The translations under genes were made by a program, and so were the position numbers. The notes beneath the pieces were generated by a model that did no database searches, had not been told where the DNA came from, and was given only the letters and a program-made list of their open reading frames with translations. Positions 51,377 to 60,994 of a DNA stretch of 64,000 bases are shown here, piece by piece. The stretch's first letter is position 1; the number at the start of each line of letters is the position of its first letter. The DNA comes from Chitinophagaceae bacterium. Lineage in GTDB: Bacteria > Bacteroidota > Bacteroidia > Chitinophagales > Chitinophagaceae. The stretch is from positions 1-64,000 of the forward strand of contig JAIXOJ010000007.1 of assembly GCA_027486835.1 (NCBI GenBank). Reading direction: 5' to 3'.

Positions 51377-51688
51377 ATGGAAATAAAGAAATACAATGAG
51401 TGTAAAACAGTAATAGTTTTAAAGGCAATCAGTGGAAAGTGGAAACCTTATATCATTTATTTGCTTTATCATCAAGATAGGAGATACATAGACATTTGGC
51501 GAGAGATACCACGTATTTCTAAAAAAATCCTCTCTGAAAATTTAAATGAGTTAGAAACATTTGGCTTGGTTTCAAAAGAGACTTTCAATGAAGCACCCCC
51601 AAGGGTTATTTACTCATTAACAGACAAAGGAAAATCTTTAGCTACTATTTTTAGACTTGTTGAAGAGTGGAGCGAAGTTCACTTATAA
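51377..51688 (+). CDS. HxlR-family transcriptional regulator
   Basis: 103 residues: winged helix with ISGKWKPYIIYLLYHQDRRYIDI, ISKKILSENLNELETFGLV and PPRVIYSLTDKGKSL, which are diagnostic. Such regulators bind redox or aromatic effectors. It divergently faces the MBL hydrolase and likely represses it and itself. Confidence 0.88.
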   Translation: MEIKKYNECKTVIVLKAISGKWKPYIIYLLYHQDRRYIDIWREIPRISKKILSENLNELETFGLVSKETFNEAPPRVIYSLTDKGKSLATIFRLVEEWSEVHL

Positions 51689-51803
51689 AAAGCACTACTG
51701 CTACAGCATTAACAACAATAACCCAAAGCAACACTAGTCTATTTAGTAGCTGCTCCATAACTCAGAAAAAGCAGATTATTAATATAATTAAATAAGACTT
51801 ACA

Positions 51804-52622
51804 ATGAAAAATAATTCGTACTTAACACATTATGTCTTTGTGCTAATCTACAGTTTATTGATAGCCATACCTAGTTTCTCCCAAAAGCGAAATCCTCCGG
51901 GTACTATCCAATTAAACGATAGCTTATATATTGATGCAACGCCAAAGTGTAATCTAAACTACCGCGAGTATCTATGGTTTTTAAGAAATAAGCTCAATTA
52001 TAATTTAACTGCTTTTGAGCAAAAAGTATCAACGCTTCCTTACTATCATGCTAATCCTTATAAAGTATATAATCCAGCAAACTATCCGGTAAATAGCGAC
52101 AGTTTAACACTGCTTATATCCGAAACGAAAGGGGTGTTTTGGAATCAATGGACAAACTTCACTTCTTACTTGAATGGGAAGCTTTACTTTTATTTCCCCA
52201 TTGTAAACATCCCATATACAGTAGCCTCCAATTTTTGTAGGTGGCGAACACAAGCACTAAGGGTAAATTATGCTGCCTCAAAAAATCAAAAGGAAAGAGA
52301 TAAATACTTTAAAGAAGTAACTTATCGACTACCAACTATGGGTGAATTGGCTTTAGCAAAGTCTAAGTTTATGAATGAGAAGGCATTCAAGTTCCACGAG
52401 CAACTTCCTCATGATTCATTGCCCATATTTCCAGATTTTTTTTTGCTTGACACATCTCGCAAATTCGTTGTAACGAAGCTTCACGAAATAGCAACAGAAA
52501 ATCATTTGGTTAAACAAATAAGTTGGGATACAACAAGTGAAGGATCAATCATTAGTACAGATTTACCCAAAGAAGCATTCTATGAAAATTTGACTTTTAG
52601 GTGCGTTTGTGAAGTAAAGTGA
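51804..52622 (+). CDS. Secreted FGE-like (SUMF1/GldK-type) protein
   Basis: 272 residues. Signal peptide (HYVFVLIYSLLIAIPSFSQ). The body has NLNYREYLWFL, ASNFCRWR and TYRLPTMGELALA, typical of formylglycine-generating-enzyme-like folds; in Bacteroidota such proteins include gliding/secretion factors. Active-site cysteines of true FGE are not evident, so an enzymatic role is doubtful. Confidence 0.6.
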   Translation: MKNNSYLTHYVFVLIYSLLIAIPSFSQKRNPPGTIQLNDSLYIDATPKCNLNYREYLWFLRNKLNYNLTAFEQKVSTLPYYHANPYKVYNPANYPVNSDSLTLLISETKGVFWNQWTNFTSYLNGKLYFYFPIVNIPYTVASNFCRWRTQALRVNYAASKNQKERDKYFKEVTYRLPTMGELALAKSKFMNEKAFKFHEQLPHDSLPIFPDFFLLDTSRKFVVTKLHEIATENHLVKQISWDTTSEGSIISTDLPKEAFYENLTFRCVCEVK

Positions 52623-52807
52623 GCAGGTTATTCTTTGTATGAGATAAATAAAATGAACGCTGAATACCCTAGCAGTTAAACTTTCGTGGATTTTAAGCAA
52701 AAAAGCATCTATTGCAATTGGGAATCAACTACTAATTTGCTACTCAACTGTGTACCTATTTTTAGCTCAATAAATCTTGTAGTTTCGCCATCAAGAAAAT
52801 AATCATC

Positions 52808-53041
52808 ATGTTATATCATCAAGTAAGTATTGATCCAGAAATAATGAGTGGAACACCCGTTTTTGCAGGTACTCGTGTGCCTGTTCAAAATCTATTTGAT
52901 TACATAAAAGGCGGTGAAACGCTACTTGAATTCCTAGATGATTTTCCTTCAGTTTCTAAAGCGGCTGCGATTGCTGTTTTAGAAATGGCAAAACACACAT
53001 TAATAACAGAAAAGTTGCTAAATGAAAATTTTGCTAGATGA
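52808..53041 (+). CDS. DUF433 antitoxin
   Basis: 77 residues. MSGTPVFAGTRVPVQNLFDYI is the DUF433 signature (a helix-turn-helix antitoxin family). It overlaps the DUF5615 gene by 20 bp, the common layout of this toxin-antitoxin pair. It likely autoregulates the operon. Confidence 0.85.
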   Translation: MLYHQVSIDPEIMSGTPVFAGTRVPVQNLFDYIKGGETLLEFLDDFPSVSKAAAIAVLEMAKHTLITEKLLNENFAR

Positions 53042-53480
53042 AAGTTTGCCAAGAAAGCTAAAGGCAGATTTTGGAACGGAACATGAAGTATGGTCGGTAC
53101 GCGACAAAGGCTGGTTAGGTATGAAGAATGGCGCATTACTCCAATTAATGGTCGCTGCTAATTTTGACCTTTTTGTAACCATTGATCGTAATCTACCCTA
53201 TCAACAAAACACGGCTCAGCTTCCCATAACCGTTATTGTTTTATGTGCCACAGACAACAGAAGGGAAACACTTTCCTCACTTGTACCAAAAATTTTTGAA
53301 CGTCTTGCAAGTGGAAATTTCCAAAAAATGCTTGAGATAGACGAAGAGTGTAGGCAACCTGTTTTTATAATTCTTGAAATACGAAAAAATCTTGAATCAA
53401 CTTCCCAAAAGTTTAATTTAGAGTCATCACATTCGCCCCCTCTAAAAAAATTTTCAAACATTCAGCCCATTAATTATTAG
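53022..53480 (+). CDS. DUF5615 PIN-like toxin
   Basis: 152 residues. MKILLDESLPRKLKADF, EVWSVRDKGW, NGALLQLMVAANFDLFVTIDRNL are the family marks of PIN-like DUF5615 ribonuclease toxins. The C-terminal 45 residues after KIFERL are an unusual extension. Pairs with the upstream DUF433 antitoxin. Confidence 0.82.
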   Translation: MKILLDESLPRKLKADFGTEHEVWSVRDKGWLGMKNGALLQLMVAANFDLFVTIDRNLPYQQNTAQLPITVIVLCATDNRRETLSSLVPKIFERLASGNFQKMLEIDEECRQPVFIILEIRKNLESTSQKFNLESSHSPPLKKFSNIQPINY

Positions 53481-53563
53481 CATTTCGCAATTTCCAGTAA
53501 TTAAGCTCAATACAAACCAAGCAATCATAAACATTCACTATCAAGCATATGTACCGAGCCCCC

Positions 53564-53845
53564 TTAGTAGCTGTGCGTTACATCAAGAGAGGTTTTTTCA
53601 AACGAAACTGAATATTTTCTCCCAAAAACATCGGTCGCTGTATTTCCATCGGTCGCTGTATTTCCATCGTCCGCTGGCTTATTCCTGTCGTCCGCTGGCT
53701 TATTCCTGTCGTCCGCTGGCTTATTCCTATCGTCCGCTGGCTTATTCCTATCGTCCGCTGGCTTATTCCTATCGTCCGCTGGCTTATTCCTGTCGCCCGC
53801 TGGCTTATTCCAACTGTTCGATAGTTGAATACAGCATAATTCCAT
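53564..53845 (-). CDS. Doubtful ORF across a minisatellite
   Basis: 93 codons dominated by the unit NKPADDR, seven times, plus two NTATDG-type units. The frame stays open because the repeat is 21 bp. No signal peptide or domain. Expression is unlikely; it may still be a disordered repeat protein. Confidence 0.2.
   Translation of the reverse strand: MELCCIQLSNSWNKPAGDRNKPADDRNKPADDRNKPADDRNKPADDRNKPADDRNKPADDGNTATDGNTATDVFGRKYSVSFEKTSLDVTHSY
53630..53812. repeat. 21-bp minisatellite
   Basis: About 8.7 units of 21 bp (type GTCCGCTGGCTTATTCCTGTC), with two divergent units at the left. Copies differ by single bases, so the array is likely to vary in copy number between strains. It lies between the toxin gene and the MutS-family gene. 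Confidence 0.92.
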
Positions 53846-53974
53846 TATTAAAACAACCTATTACATGCGGTAATCTTCCTCCCAAAAACCTAAAATGAAC
53901 GTTTTAAAGCTCCTTGCCTAACAAGCTACCCATATTCGCCGCACTTTTGACACCATCATTGCATACATTTATTT

Positions 53975-55774
53975 ATGGTCCTTCACCAGCCCTCTTCCGT
54001 TTACACCAAAAACTACCAGCATTACCAAACCCTTTTAGCACAATTGCACCAACGGAAACGATGGTTGGGATGGGGAAGGCTCTTGGTGGTGGTAGGTACT
54101 GGTTTATTGGTCTATCAGTTGTATCCCATGCTTTCACTACAAGTAATAGCAGTAGGTTTATTAGGAATTGGTGTTTTTCTCGCATTAGTGGCCTATGATG
54201 TAAAAAACAACCAGCGTATTGATGCCAACAAACGCTTACTCCATATTAATGAGGAAGAACTAAAAATTCTGGGACACCAGTTCCATCATCGACCAGATGG
54301 TCGCGCTTTTGCCCCTACTCAGCACCATTATGCCAATGATTTGGATTTGTTTGGTACTGCATCGTTGTATCAATTCATCAATCGCTGTCATACCGAACAG
54401 GGCTGTCAATTATTGGCCGATAATTTATTAGCCGCCATCCCCACCACTCATATCCTCGACAGACAAGCAGCCATTGCCGAATTGTCCATGGCTACAGATT
54501 GGCAACAAAGATTTCAAATGTTGGCACAGCAATCCACCATCACTGTAGCGACTCAAAAACGAATTACTGCTTGGATTACAGATACCTCCCAACCATTCGA
54601 ATCTGGTTATTGGCAATGGGTTTTGTGGGTGTATGCGGCATTCACTTTAGGTGTCGTTGGCCTGAACCTTGCTGATGTATTATCTACCGCTTTGTTGAGT
54701 ATAATATTAGCTTGTTGCCTCCTTTTTTCCTTTTATCAAAGTAAAAAAGTACAAGAAATTTACCAGCATTTATCAAAAATGGCAACTGAAATATCAGTAC
54801 TTGAAAAACTGTTGAAGCATATAGAAACGGCCTCTTTTACCGCTGCTCCATTGAAGGCATGGCAACAAGTACTCTCGCAAAATGGCCAAGCTTCCATACA
54901 AATAAATACCTTAAAAAAAATACTCCAACGGTTTGATGCCCGTCTCAACGTATATCTCTTTCTATTATTAAACACCCTTTTTTTGTGGGATGTGTGGCAA
55001 ACTAGGGCACTAAACAAATGGAAACAAAGCAATAGCCACCAATTGAATGCATGGTTTGCGCTATTGGCTGAAGCTGAGGTAACCAACACCCTTTCGATTC
55101 TTGCATTTAACCAACCAAGCTGGTGCTTGCCCTCCATCAGCTCCGAATATTTCCACTTTCAAGCCACGGCTTTGGGGCATCCGCTCATCCACCCCGACAA
55201 ACGCATCGATAATTCTTTTACGTTAGATGGTACAGGACAAGTAGTGCTTATCACGGGTAGTAATATGGCAGGCAAAAGCACTTTTCTACGCAGTCTGGGC
55301 GTTAATATGGTGCTGGCATTAATGGGCAGTAAAGTATGTGCCACTGCATTTACTGTGTGCAATAGTCAGCTATTGAGCAGTATGCGTGTAGCCGATAATT
55401 TGGCAGAAAGCACCTCAACATTTTATGCGGAACTGAAAAAACTGAAAAGTATCATCCAATTAGTAAAGGAGCGGAAGCAAGTATTTATATTGCTAGATGA
55501 AATTTTGCGAGGTACAAATTCCTTGGAGAGGCACACAGGCTCTCGTGCACTCATCAAACAATTAATTGCGCAGCAATCTGTTGCCATCTTAGCTACACAC
55601 GATGTGGCACTCGCAGAAGAAGCAGCTCATCATACTGGACATATTGCCAATTACCATTTTGATGCACAAGTGCAAAATGAAGAGCTATTTTTTGATTATC
55701 AAATCAAACATGGGGTTTGTACCAACTTAAATGCCACCATTCTTATGCGTAAAATAGGGCTGGAAATAGACTAA
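53975..55774 (+). CDS. Membrane-associated MutS-family ATPase
   Basis: 599 residues. Residues about 35-70 and 205-250 hold hydrophobic segments (LLVVVGTGLLVYQLY, WVLWVYAAFTLGVVGL), then a MutS-core region, and a C-terminal ATPase with Walker A GSNMAGKST and Walker B VFILLDEILRGTNS. It lacks the mismatch-recognition domain I, as in MutS-related proteins of Bacteroidota. Its role is not mismatch repair in the classic sense and is unproven. Confidence 0.8.
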   Translation: MVLHQPSSVYTKNYQHYQTLLAQLHQRKRWLGWGRLLVVVGTGLLVYQLYPMLSLQVIAVGLLGIGVFLALVAYDVKNNQRIDANKRLLHINEEELKILGHQFHHRPDGRAFAPTQHHYANDLDLFGTASLYQFINRCHTEQGCQLLADNLLAAIPTTHILDRQAAIAELSMATDWQQRFQMLAQQSTITVATQKRITAWITDTSQPFESGYWQWVLWVYAAFTLGVVGLNLADVLSTALLSIILACCLLFSFYQSKKVQEIYQHLSKMATEISVLEKLLKHIETASFTAAPLKAWQQVLSQNGQASIQINTLKKILQRFDARLNVYLFLLLNTLFLWDVWQTRALNKWKQSNSHQLNAWFALLAEAEVTNTLSILAFNQPSWCLPSISSEYFHFQATALGHPLIHPDKRIDNSFTLDGTGQVVLITGSNMAGKSTFLRSLGVNMVLALMGSKVCATAFTVCNSQLLSSMRVADNLAESTSTFYAELKKLKSIIQLVKERKQVFILLDEILRGTNSLERHTGSRALIKQLIAQQSVAILATHDVALAEEAAHHTGHIANYHFDAQVQNEELFFDYQIKHGVCTNLNATILMRKIGLEID

Positions 55775-55886
55775 ATAAGTTGTAAGTATTAAGTACTTGG
55801 TTTAGGTTCTAGGTATTTAAGTAGGAAATTCAACTTAATCTAAATATTAAATGCTGAATAAATTGTACTAAGGTTACAAAGTAAAA

Positions 55887-56009
55887 ATGGTAGTTTATAA
55901 ATGCTATGCCGGATTCGTTTTGGGTTGCTTAGCCTTGATGGTTTGTTTGCTACTACAAAGCAAACCTGTCAGCAACATTGACCATCGACTAAGACCATTG
56001 GTTAAATAG
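55887..56009 (+). CDS. Possible 40-residue membrane peptide
   Basis: A short frame with one hydrophobic segment (GFVLGCLALMVCLLL) and a basic tail. It is between two host genes and lacks supporting signals. Confidence 0.25.
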   Translation: MVVYKCYAGFVLGCLALMVCLLLQSKPVSNIDHRLRPLVK

Positions 56010-56040
56010 CATATAAGTGCAGAACAGACATCGATTCCCT

Positions 56041-56048
56041 TACATTTG
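56041..56048 (+). promoter_or_regulatory. Promoter -7 element of the L25 gene
   Basis: TACATTTG matches the -7 consensus 22 bp before the ATG at 56070, giving a short leader. The preceding -33 sequence is not clear. Confidence 0.6.
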
Positions 56049-56069
56049 CGCCCTAAAAATTTTATTAAG

Positions 56070-56648
56070 ATGAAAACAGTTACAATCGAAGGACAATTGA
56101 GGACCGAAGTTGGCAAAAAAGCAGCCCGTCAACTACGCTCTCAAGAGTTAGTGCCTGGTGTAATTTATGGTGGGCCAACCGAAGTTACTTTCGCCGCTCC
56201 GGCAAAAGCGTTTAAACCATTGGTATATACAGGCGAGTTTCAATTTGCCAATGTTACTGTGGATGGTAAAAGTTACACTTGCATTCTAAAGGATTTGCAG
56301 TTTGATACTGTGACCGATGTATTAATCCATGTGGATTTACTAGAACTTGTAGATGACAAAAAAGTGATTGCAGATTTGCCTTTGAAATACACTGGAACAT
56401 CAAAAGGTGTAAAAGAAGGTGGTAAATTGGTCATCAAAATCAAGAGTGTAAAAGTGAAAACTTTACCAAAATTCTTGAAAGAGTTTATTGAGGTAGATAT
56501 TACCAATTTGGATTTGAATGGCAACATTCGTGTTTCAGATATTGCTAGCCAAGAATTTGAAATTCTTAACTCTCCAAGAATTCCGCTTGCATCAGTTGTA
56601 ATGACTCGTCAGTTAAAGCAAGTAGAAGCAGCCGAAAAGAAGAAATAA
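56070..56648 (+). CDS. rplY: Ribosomal protein L25/Ctc
   Basis: 192 residues from ATG 56070; the upstream in-frame ATG-like start overlaps the promoter. KTVTIEGQLRTEVGKKAARQLRSQELVPGVIYGG is the L25 N-terminal domain, and the C-terminal beta domain (PLKYTGTSKGVKEGGKL) marks the longer Ctc form. It binds 5S rRNA in the large subunit. Confidence 0.93.
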   Translation: MKTVTIEGQLRTEVGKKAARQLRSQELVPGVIYGGPTEVTFAAPAKAFKPLVYTGEFQFANVTVDGKSYTCILKDLQFDTVTDVLIHVDLLELVDDKKVIADLPLKYTGTSKGVKEGGKLVIKIKSVKVKTLPKFLKEFIEVDITNLDLNGNIRVSDIASQEFEILNSPRIPLASVVMTRQLKQVEAAEKKK

Positions 56649-56679
56649 GCTACCTAGTTTTAGGATTTTTTTCCAAAAG

Positions 56680-56706
56680 AACCTCTCCATTCGAGAGGTT
56701 TTTTTT
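56680..56706 (+). terminator. Terminator of the L25 gene
   Basis: AACCTCTC (56680-56687) pairs with GAGAGGTT (56693-56700), followed by T. Confidence 0.9.
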
Positions 56707-56773
56707 ATGGTTAGATGTTCACACTTGTTTCGCCTAGGAATGTTTAGCTAAGAAAGCTTGTGACTATAATATA

Positions 56774-57244
56774 ATGTCATCAAAACATAAAAAAATGATT
56801 CAAATTACTTGGGTTTGCAAACATTTTAACGAGCTAACCAACAGCGAGCTTTATGCGCTTTTACGCTTGAGAAGTGAAGTTTTTGTGGTAGAGCAGTCCT
56901 GTGTTTTTCTCGATTTAGATAATCATGACCAAAATGTGTTTCACTTGCTTGGATACTGTCAACATGAACTGGCCGCTTATGCTAGACTAATTCAACCGGG
57001 CATCACGTACGAAGAAATGAGTATTGGCAGGGTGGTTACTTCGCCAAAATTTAGGCGTAATGGAATGGGTAAAGCATTGATGACCACTGCCGTGGAAAAA
57101 TGTGGCGAATTGTTCGGAAAAGGCTCCATCAAAATTGGTGCGCAACTATACCTCCGAAAATTCTACCAAAGTTTTGGTTTCAACCAAATTAGCGAAGTGT
57201 ATATAGAAGACGATATTCCACACATAAAAATGCTGCGCCCATAA
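56774..57244 (+). CDS. elaA: GNAT N-acetyltransferase ElaA
   Basis: 156 residues. CKHFNELTNSELYALLRLRSEVFVVEQ and VVTSPKFRRNGMGKALM (acetyl-CoA loop) mark the ElaA subfamily. A second in-frame ATG at 56795 is an alternative start. Substrate unknown. Confidence 0.85.
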   Translation: MSSKHKKMIQITWVCKHFNELTNSELYALLRLRSEVFVVEQSCVFLDLDNHDQNVFHLLGYCQHELAAYARLIQPGITYEEMSIGRVVTSPKFRRNGMGKALMTTAVEKCGELFGKGSIKIGAQLYLRKFYQSFGFNQISEVYIEDDIPHIKMLRP

Positions 57245-57445
57245 ATTAGAATCCACCTTTCATTTCAATCATACTCAAAAGAATCGCTAGTAAAGTGGTG
57301 CTTTTATGCTTACTTCACTGGCTCAAAGTATTTCCTTTAATTCTTTACTGCACCTGAGATATCCAATCTAATGTTGGGAGAAATAATTACATCGAATTAG
57401 AATGAAGTAAATAAAAGTTAGGGGACATAAATAAAAAGAACCATC

Positions 57446-57577
57446 ATGACAAAAGAAGCCTTTTTTAAATCGAATTATTTTAAAGTGTTTGCACCAGTAT
57501 TCATAGTAGCAATGGCTATAGAATTATGGCAAAATGGATATGTTTTTGGGCAATGGCTGTATAAAGTATTCCATTAG
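57446..57577 (+). CDS. 43-residue membrane protein
   Basis: A small frame (TKEAFFKSNYFKVFAPVFIVAM) with one membrane segment and an aromatic C-terminus, in the gap after elaA. Compact and plausible; function unknown. Confidence 0.4.
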   Translation: MTKEAFFKSNYFKVFAPVFIVAMAIELWQNGYVFGQWLYKVFH

Positions 57578-57731
57578 CATTTGATTTAAATGAGCGAGTA
57601 AGATTGAAACAGTGTACGCTTTGCGAGGTATTTTCATTTGGTTTACTACCTCCAAATAATGGTAGGATGAATCTGTAATGGTTAAAAATTCACAGGAGGC
57701 TCAATGGCCTTTTGTGCAATCTCTCTACAAT

Positions 57732-57768
57732 AAAAAAAGTGCAGCCTATAATGGACTGCACTTTTTTT
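57732..57768. terminator. Bidirectional terminator
   Basis: AAAAAAAGTGCAG (57732-57744) pairs with CTGCACTTTTTTT (57756-57768). It ends the leftward YHYH gene and the rightward small gene. Confidence 0.92.
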
Positions 57769-57814
57769 ATGTACGTATACTAAGATTTATGACCTACAAC
57801 CTAGTACGTAAAAC

Positions 57815-59446
57815 CTACTTATTAATTACCAACGGATAGGTTTTAACTACCCCAAACTTATTGGTTACTGTAATAAAATATTTACCAGAATAAATAGTGG
57901 CGGTTTCTAAAGTGCAAAGTGTACTGCCCTGTGGAAATAATTTGGTCAACAACACCCTTCCTTTTGCATCGTTTAATTTCACTGTGCAATCAGTGGTTAA
58001 CATGTCTTCTGTTTGAATCAACACATAATCACTTGCGGGATTCGGGAAAATCTTTACACCAAGTGATTGTTGCCTATTCACAACCGTAATGATGTTAGAA
58101 TATTGGAAGGCATTATTAGCGTCCCAATTCTTTAATCGGTAAAAGTTAGTGCCATTTGCAGGGGAACGGTCATTAAACAAATAAGTAGGCTCTTTTTTAT
58201 CTGTAACTGCTTTTACCGAGCCTATTTTTTCAAAATGAGTACCATCTACACTTCTTTCTACATCAAAGCGAGTACTGGATTTGTCTGCTACGGTTTGCCA
58301 TTTCAAGTAAGCAATATGCTCGTCAATCACTCCATCGAAAGAAAGTAAGCGGAGGGGCAATGTGGTACCACTATATTGTGTAACCGACTCTGTAATGGAT
58401 GTAACCTTTGATGCTGCTACAACACCATAAAATGTAGGACCCACCACATATGGATACGCTGAATTCCAATTCGCATCTACGGTGGCAAAGTAGCAATAGA
58501 TACCCCCTGGATATTCAGGTGTTACACAAAAACGACCGTTGTGGTCATCCAAATAATCAGGAGTGGCTGCCGAAGTGGTGTTGTATTGATAATCCTCTCT
58601 AAAATATCCAAGAGGGTAAGTCGTACTCACTGCTGGCCCGGCTGTTACGCTTGCTCCAGTGCTGTTTGTGGTTCTGGTGGTAATATTTCTGAGTGTGTAA
58701 CTTGATTTCATCCGAACAATTCCACCAGTACCATTCACATTCTTGTAAGCATATGCGCCATAAATGGGGAATCCGTCATAAGTAAAACCAATCAATGGAG
58801 AATGCTTGGTACTATCTATTACATAAAGTCCATCGGCATCATATAAGTTACAAACGGTGGAGATAACGTTTAAGTCTAGTTTAAAAGCACTTGGATTTTG
58901 GTGATGGTGATAATTACCCATAGCAGGATGTCCTTTAGCACAGTCAAACCCTAAGCGTTCACCAACAATAGCATCCCTATTCCAAACACCATCGCCCATG
59001 CCGCCAGATGGGCCACCAGCCAAAGCACCTGTGGAGTTTTTCCAAGAAACCCCATCTCTATAATCAAACAAAGCCACGCCATTGATGAAAAGACCAATAT
59101 TGCCGCCTGTAGTAGCAGTTGTTGTACCAGTTTTCTTTACTGGATTAAGCGGTATTTTAAAGGTTGCATTTTGGGTAGTTGCTTGGGATGGGTTTCCATC
59201 AAAATACGGTCCAGTAACGTAAGTAGGGATTCCATTTGCTCGGATATAAGCGTAGTTGGCTGAATAATACACCGTTTTCACATTCGCAGAATCATTATCG
59301 TTGATGGGGGTATAATTGTTCTTAACATAGTGCCTTCCTTTGATGCCAGAGGTGTTTCGAAGCCAAGCGGTAATGGCAGGATTGGTTTGGGCTTGAACTG
59401 TACAAAATGCGCACAGCAATAGTAATGATGTACTCGTTTTCCTCAT
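57815..59446 (-). CDS. Secreted YHYH-domain protein with T9SS sorting domain
   Basis: 543 residues. Signal peptide (TSTSLLLLCAFCTVQA). The central domain has the YHYH-type pattern (GNYHHHQNPSAF) and YDGFPIYGAY. The C-terminus (VKIFPNPASDYVLIQTED...) is a T9SS-type sorting domain, so the protein is exported and possibly surface-anchored. Function of YHYH domains is unknown. Confidence 0.85.
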   Translation of the reverse strand: MRKTSTSLLLLCAFCTVQAQTNPAITAWLRNTSGIKGRHYVKNNYTPINDNDSANVKTVYYSANYAYIRANGIPTYVTGPYFDGNPSQATTQNATFKIPLNPVKKTGTTTATTGGNIGLFINGVALFDYRDGVSWKNSTGALAGGPSGGMGDGVWNRDAIVGERLGFDCAKGHPAMGNYHHHQNPSAFKLDLNVISTVCNLYDADGLYVIDSTKHSPLIGFTYDGFPIYGAYAYKNVNGTGGIVRMKSSYTLRNITTRTTNSTGASVTAGPAVSTTYPLGYFREDYQYNTTSAATPDYLDDHNGRFCVTPEYPGGIYCYFATVDANWNSAYPYVVGPTFYGVVAASKVTSITESVTQYSGTTLPLRLLSFDGVIDEHIAYLKWQTVADKSSTRFDVERSVDGTHFEKIGSVKAVTDKKEPTYLFNDRSPANGTNFYRLKNWDANNAFQYSNIITVVNRQQSLGVKIFPNPASDYVLIQTEDMLTTDCTVKLNDAKGRVLLTKLFPQGSTLCTLETATIYSGKYFITVTNKFGVVKTYPLVINK

Positions 59447-59599
59447 AATCTTTAAGGGTGGGTTAATGATGAATAAAATAAGTGTAAGTAATGCGTATGG
59501 CTCTTTATAGGTTCAGCTTAAATCAGGCTAATTCTCTAAAAGCAACAGATAATTCTTAACAACAAACTGTTCTGACGATGTTTCAAGTCATTCACTTCG

Positions 59600-60625
59600 C
59601 TATGGTTGGAAAAAACTTTTTGGATAGCCATAGTCTGGGTTAAAAAGAAACTGTTTATCTGTAAGCGTCAACAAAAACGCAATGATGTCCACACGGTCAT
59701 TTGCGCTTAGGTTCATGGGTTGCTGAAGTTTTGGCGAAAGTGTTGCACTATGTTGAATGCCATTTGAATAATGTCGCAATACTTCTGAAAGGCTATTCAT
59801 TCTACCATCGTGCATGTAGGGATAACTGAAAGCAATATTGCGGAGGGTAGGCACCTTAAAGCGTAATGAATCTGCGGGGTTATGTGTTATGCCCATCCTT
59901 CCATAATCTTGCAAATCTGCGTTTACGGGTAATCCATTATTTTCAAACTGCTGGTTGGTAAACAAGGGTTCTTTATGGCAAGAAGCGCATTTACTTTGAA
60001 ACAACAAATACCCTTTTTGTTCTTGATGGGTAAACTTCGCCTGTTTTCTCACAACACTGTCGTATTTGGCATTTGCACTCACCAAAGTGAGCATAAACTG
60101 TGATAAAGATTTAAGCACATTTACTCCGGTGATTACACTATCCCCAAAAGCTTTGTAAAATCGGGTTGGATAAATACTAGTGTGTTGGAGTTTTGCTACC
60201 ACGTTGCCAATATTTTCATCCATTTCTATCGGATTGTTCATTGGTGCTAGTGCCTGCATATCCAAATGGTGTATGGATCCATCCCACATCAATTGTTTAC
60301 TCCAAGCCAAGTTCATCAATGCTGGCGAATTGCGTATGCCTATTTTATTGTCAATTCCGTGACTAAGCGCATGGTCAACATGTGTAAATGCGGCATATTG
60401 AGAATGGCACGATGTACAAGAGATGGTGCTATCTCTGGAGAGTATGGGGTCGTAAAACAAAGCCCTGCCAATGGCTATTTTCTCCCTATCAAGCACATTC
60501 TCCTTGAAATCATATACCATGAGAGGAAAGTGGCTTGGGCGTAAATGAAAAATTGGTTGCTCGCTGATGAATGCCAAGGCTAGCATACTACCCAAAATAG
60601 AAAAAGCAAAACTTTTCATCTTCAT
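59600..60625 (-). CDS. Di-haem cytochrome c peroxidase (MauG family)
   Basis: 341 residues. Signal-like N-terminus, two CxxCH haem sites (CTSCH near residue 72, CASCH near residue 212), and the family segments GRALFYDPILSRD, NSPALMNLAW and PTLRNIAFSYPYMHDGRM. It is periplasmic and reduces peroxide or oxidises other substrates. It lies next to the YHYH gene on the same strand. Confidence 0.92.
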   Translation of the reverse strand: MKMKSFAFSILGSMLALAFISEQPIFHLRPSHFPLMVYDFKENVLDREKIAIGRALFYDPILSRDSTISCTSCHSQYAAFTHVDHALSHGIDNKIGIRNSPALMNLAWSKQLMWDGSIHHLDMQALAPMNNPIEMDENIGNVVAKLQHTSIYPTRFYKAFGDSVITGVNVLKSLSQFMLTLVSANAKYDSVVRKQAKFTHQEQKGYLLFQSKCASCHKEPLFTNQQFENNGLPVNADLQDYGRMGITHNPADSLRFKVPTLRNIAFSYPYMHDGRMNSLSEVLRHYSNGIQHSATLSPKLQQPMNLSANDRVDIIAFLLTLTDKQFLFNPDYGYPKSFFQP

Positions 60626-60994
60626 AATACTATGGAAGCTTTAATGGTAAAAAGCCTTTGCACGCCTAATGCAATAAGCCGCATAGGCAAGAGTCAAATC
60701 GGTACGAATTACCGCTAGTAAGGCGGAAAAATTACCGCTTTCACCGAATAAAACCCAATTATAAAAAGGCAAACAAAAAAAAGTAAGAATTATTGCCACA
60801 AGACTATCACTTTAGCAATATACACTACTATATTTGCTAACCTTACAACGATTGCGCTTTAAATGTTTTGCCTAGAATATGCTACTTGCCCATTGATTAT
60901 CAACAATTAATTTATATCTACCTCTTTCTGCTTCAAGTTTATACAGGGCTTTGAGCGGATTTTTTTCATCATTTTTTAATCAAACAATTTTTTT
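60626..60994. other. Non-coding gap with no clear feature
   Basis: 369 bp between the divergent peroxidase and T9SS-protein genes. ATTACCGCT occurs twice about 25 bp apart, and CCGC/GCGG forms a weak hairpin, but no promoter with both boxes was convincing. Confidence 0.4.
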
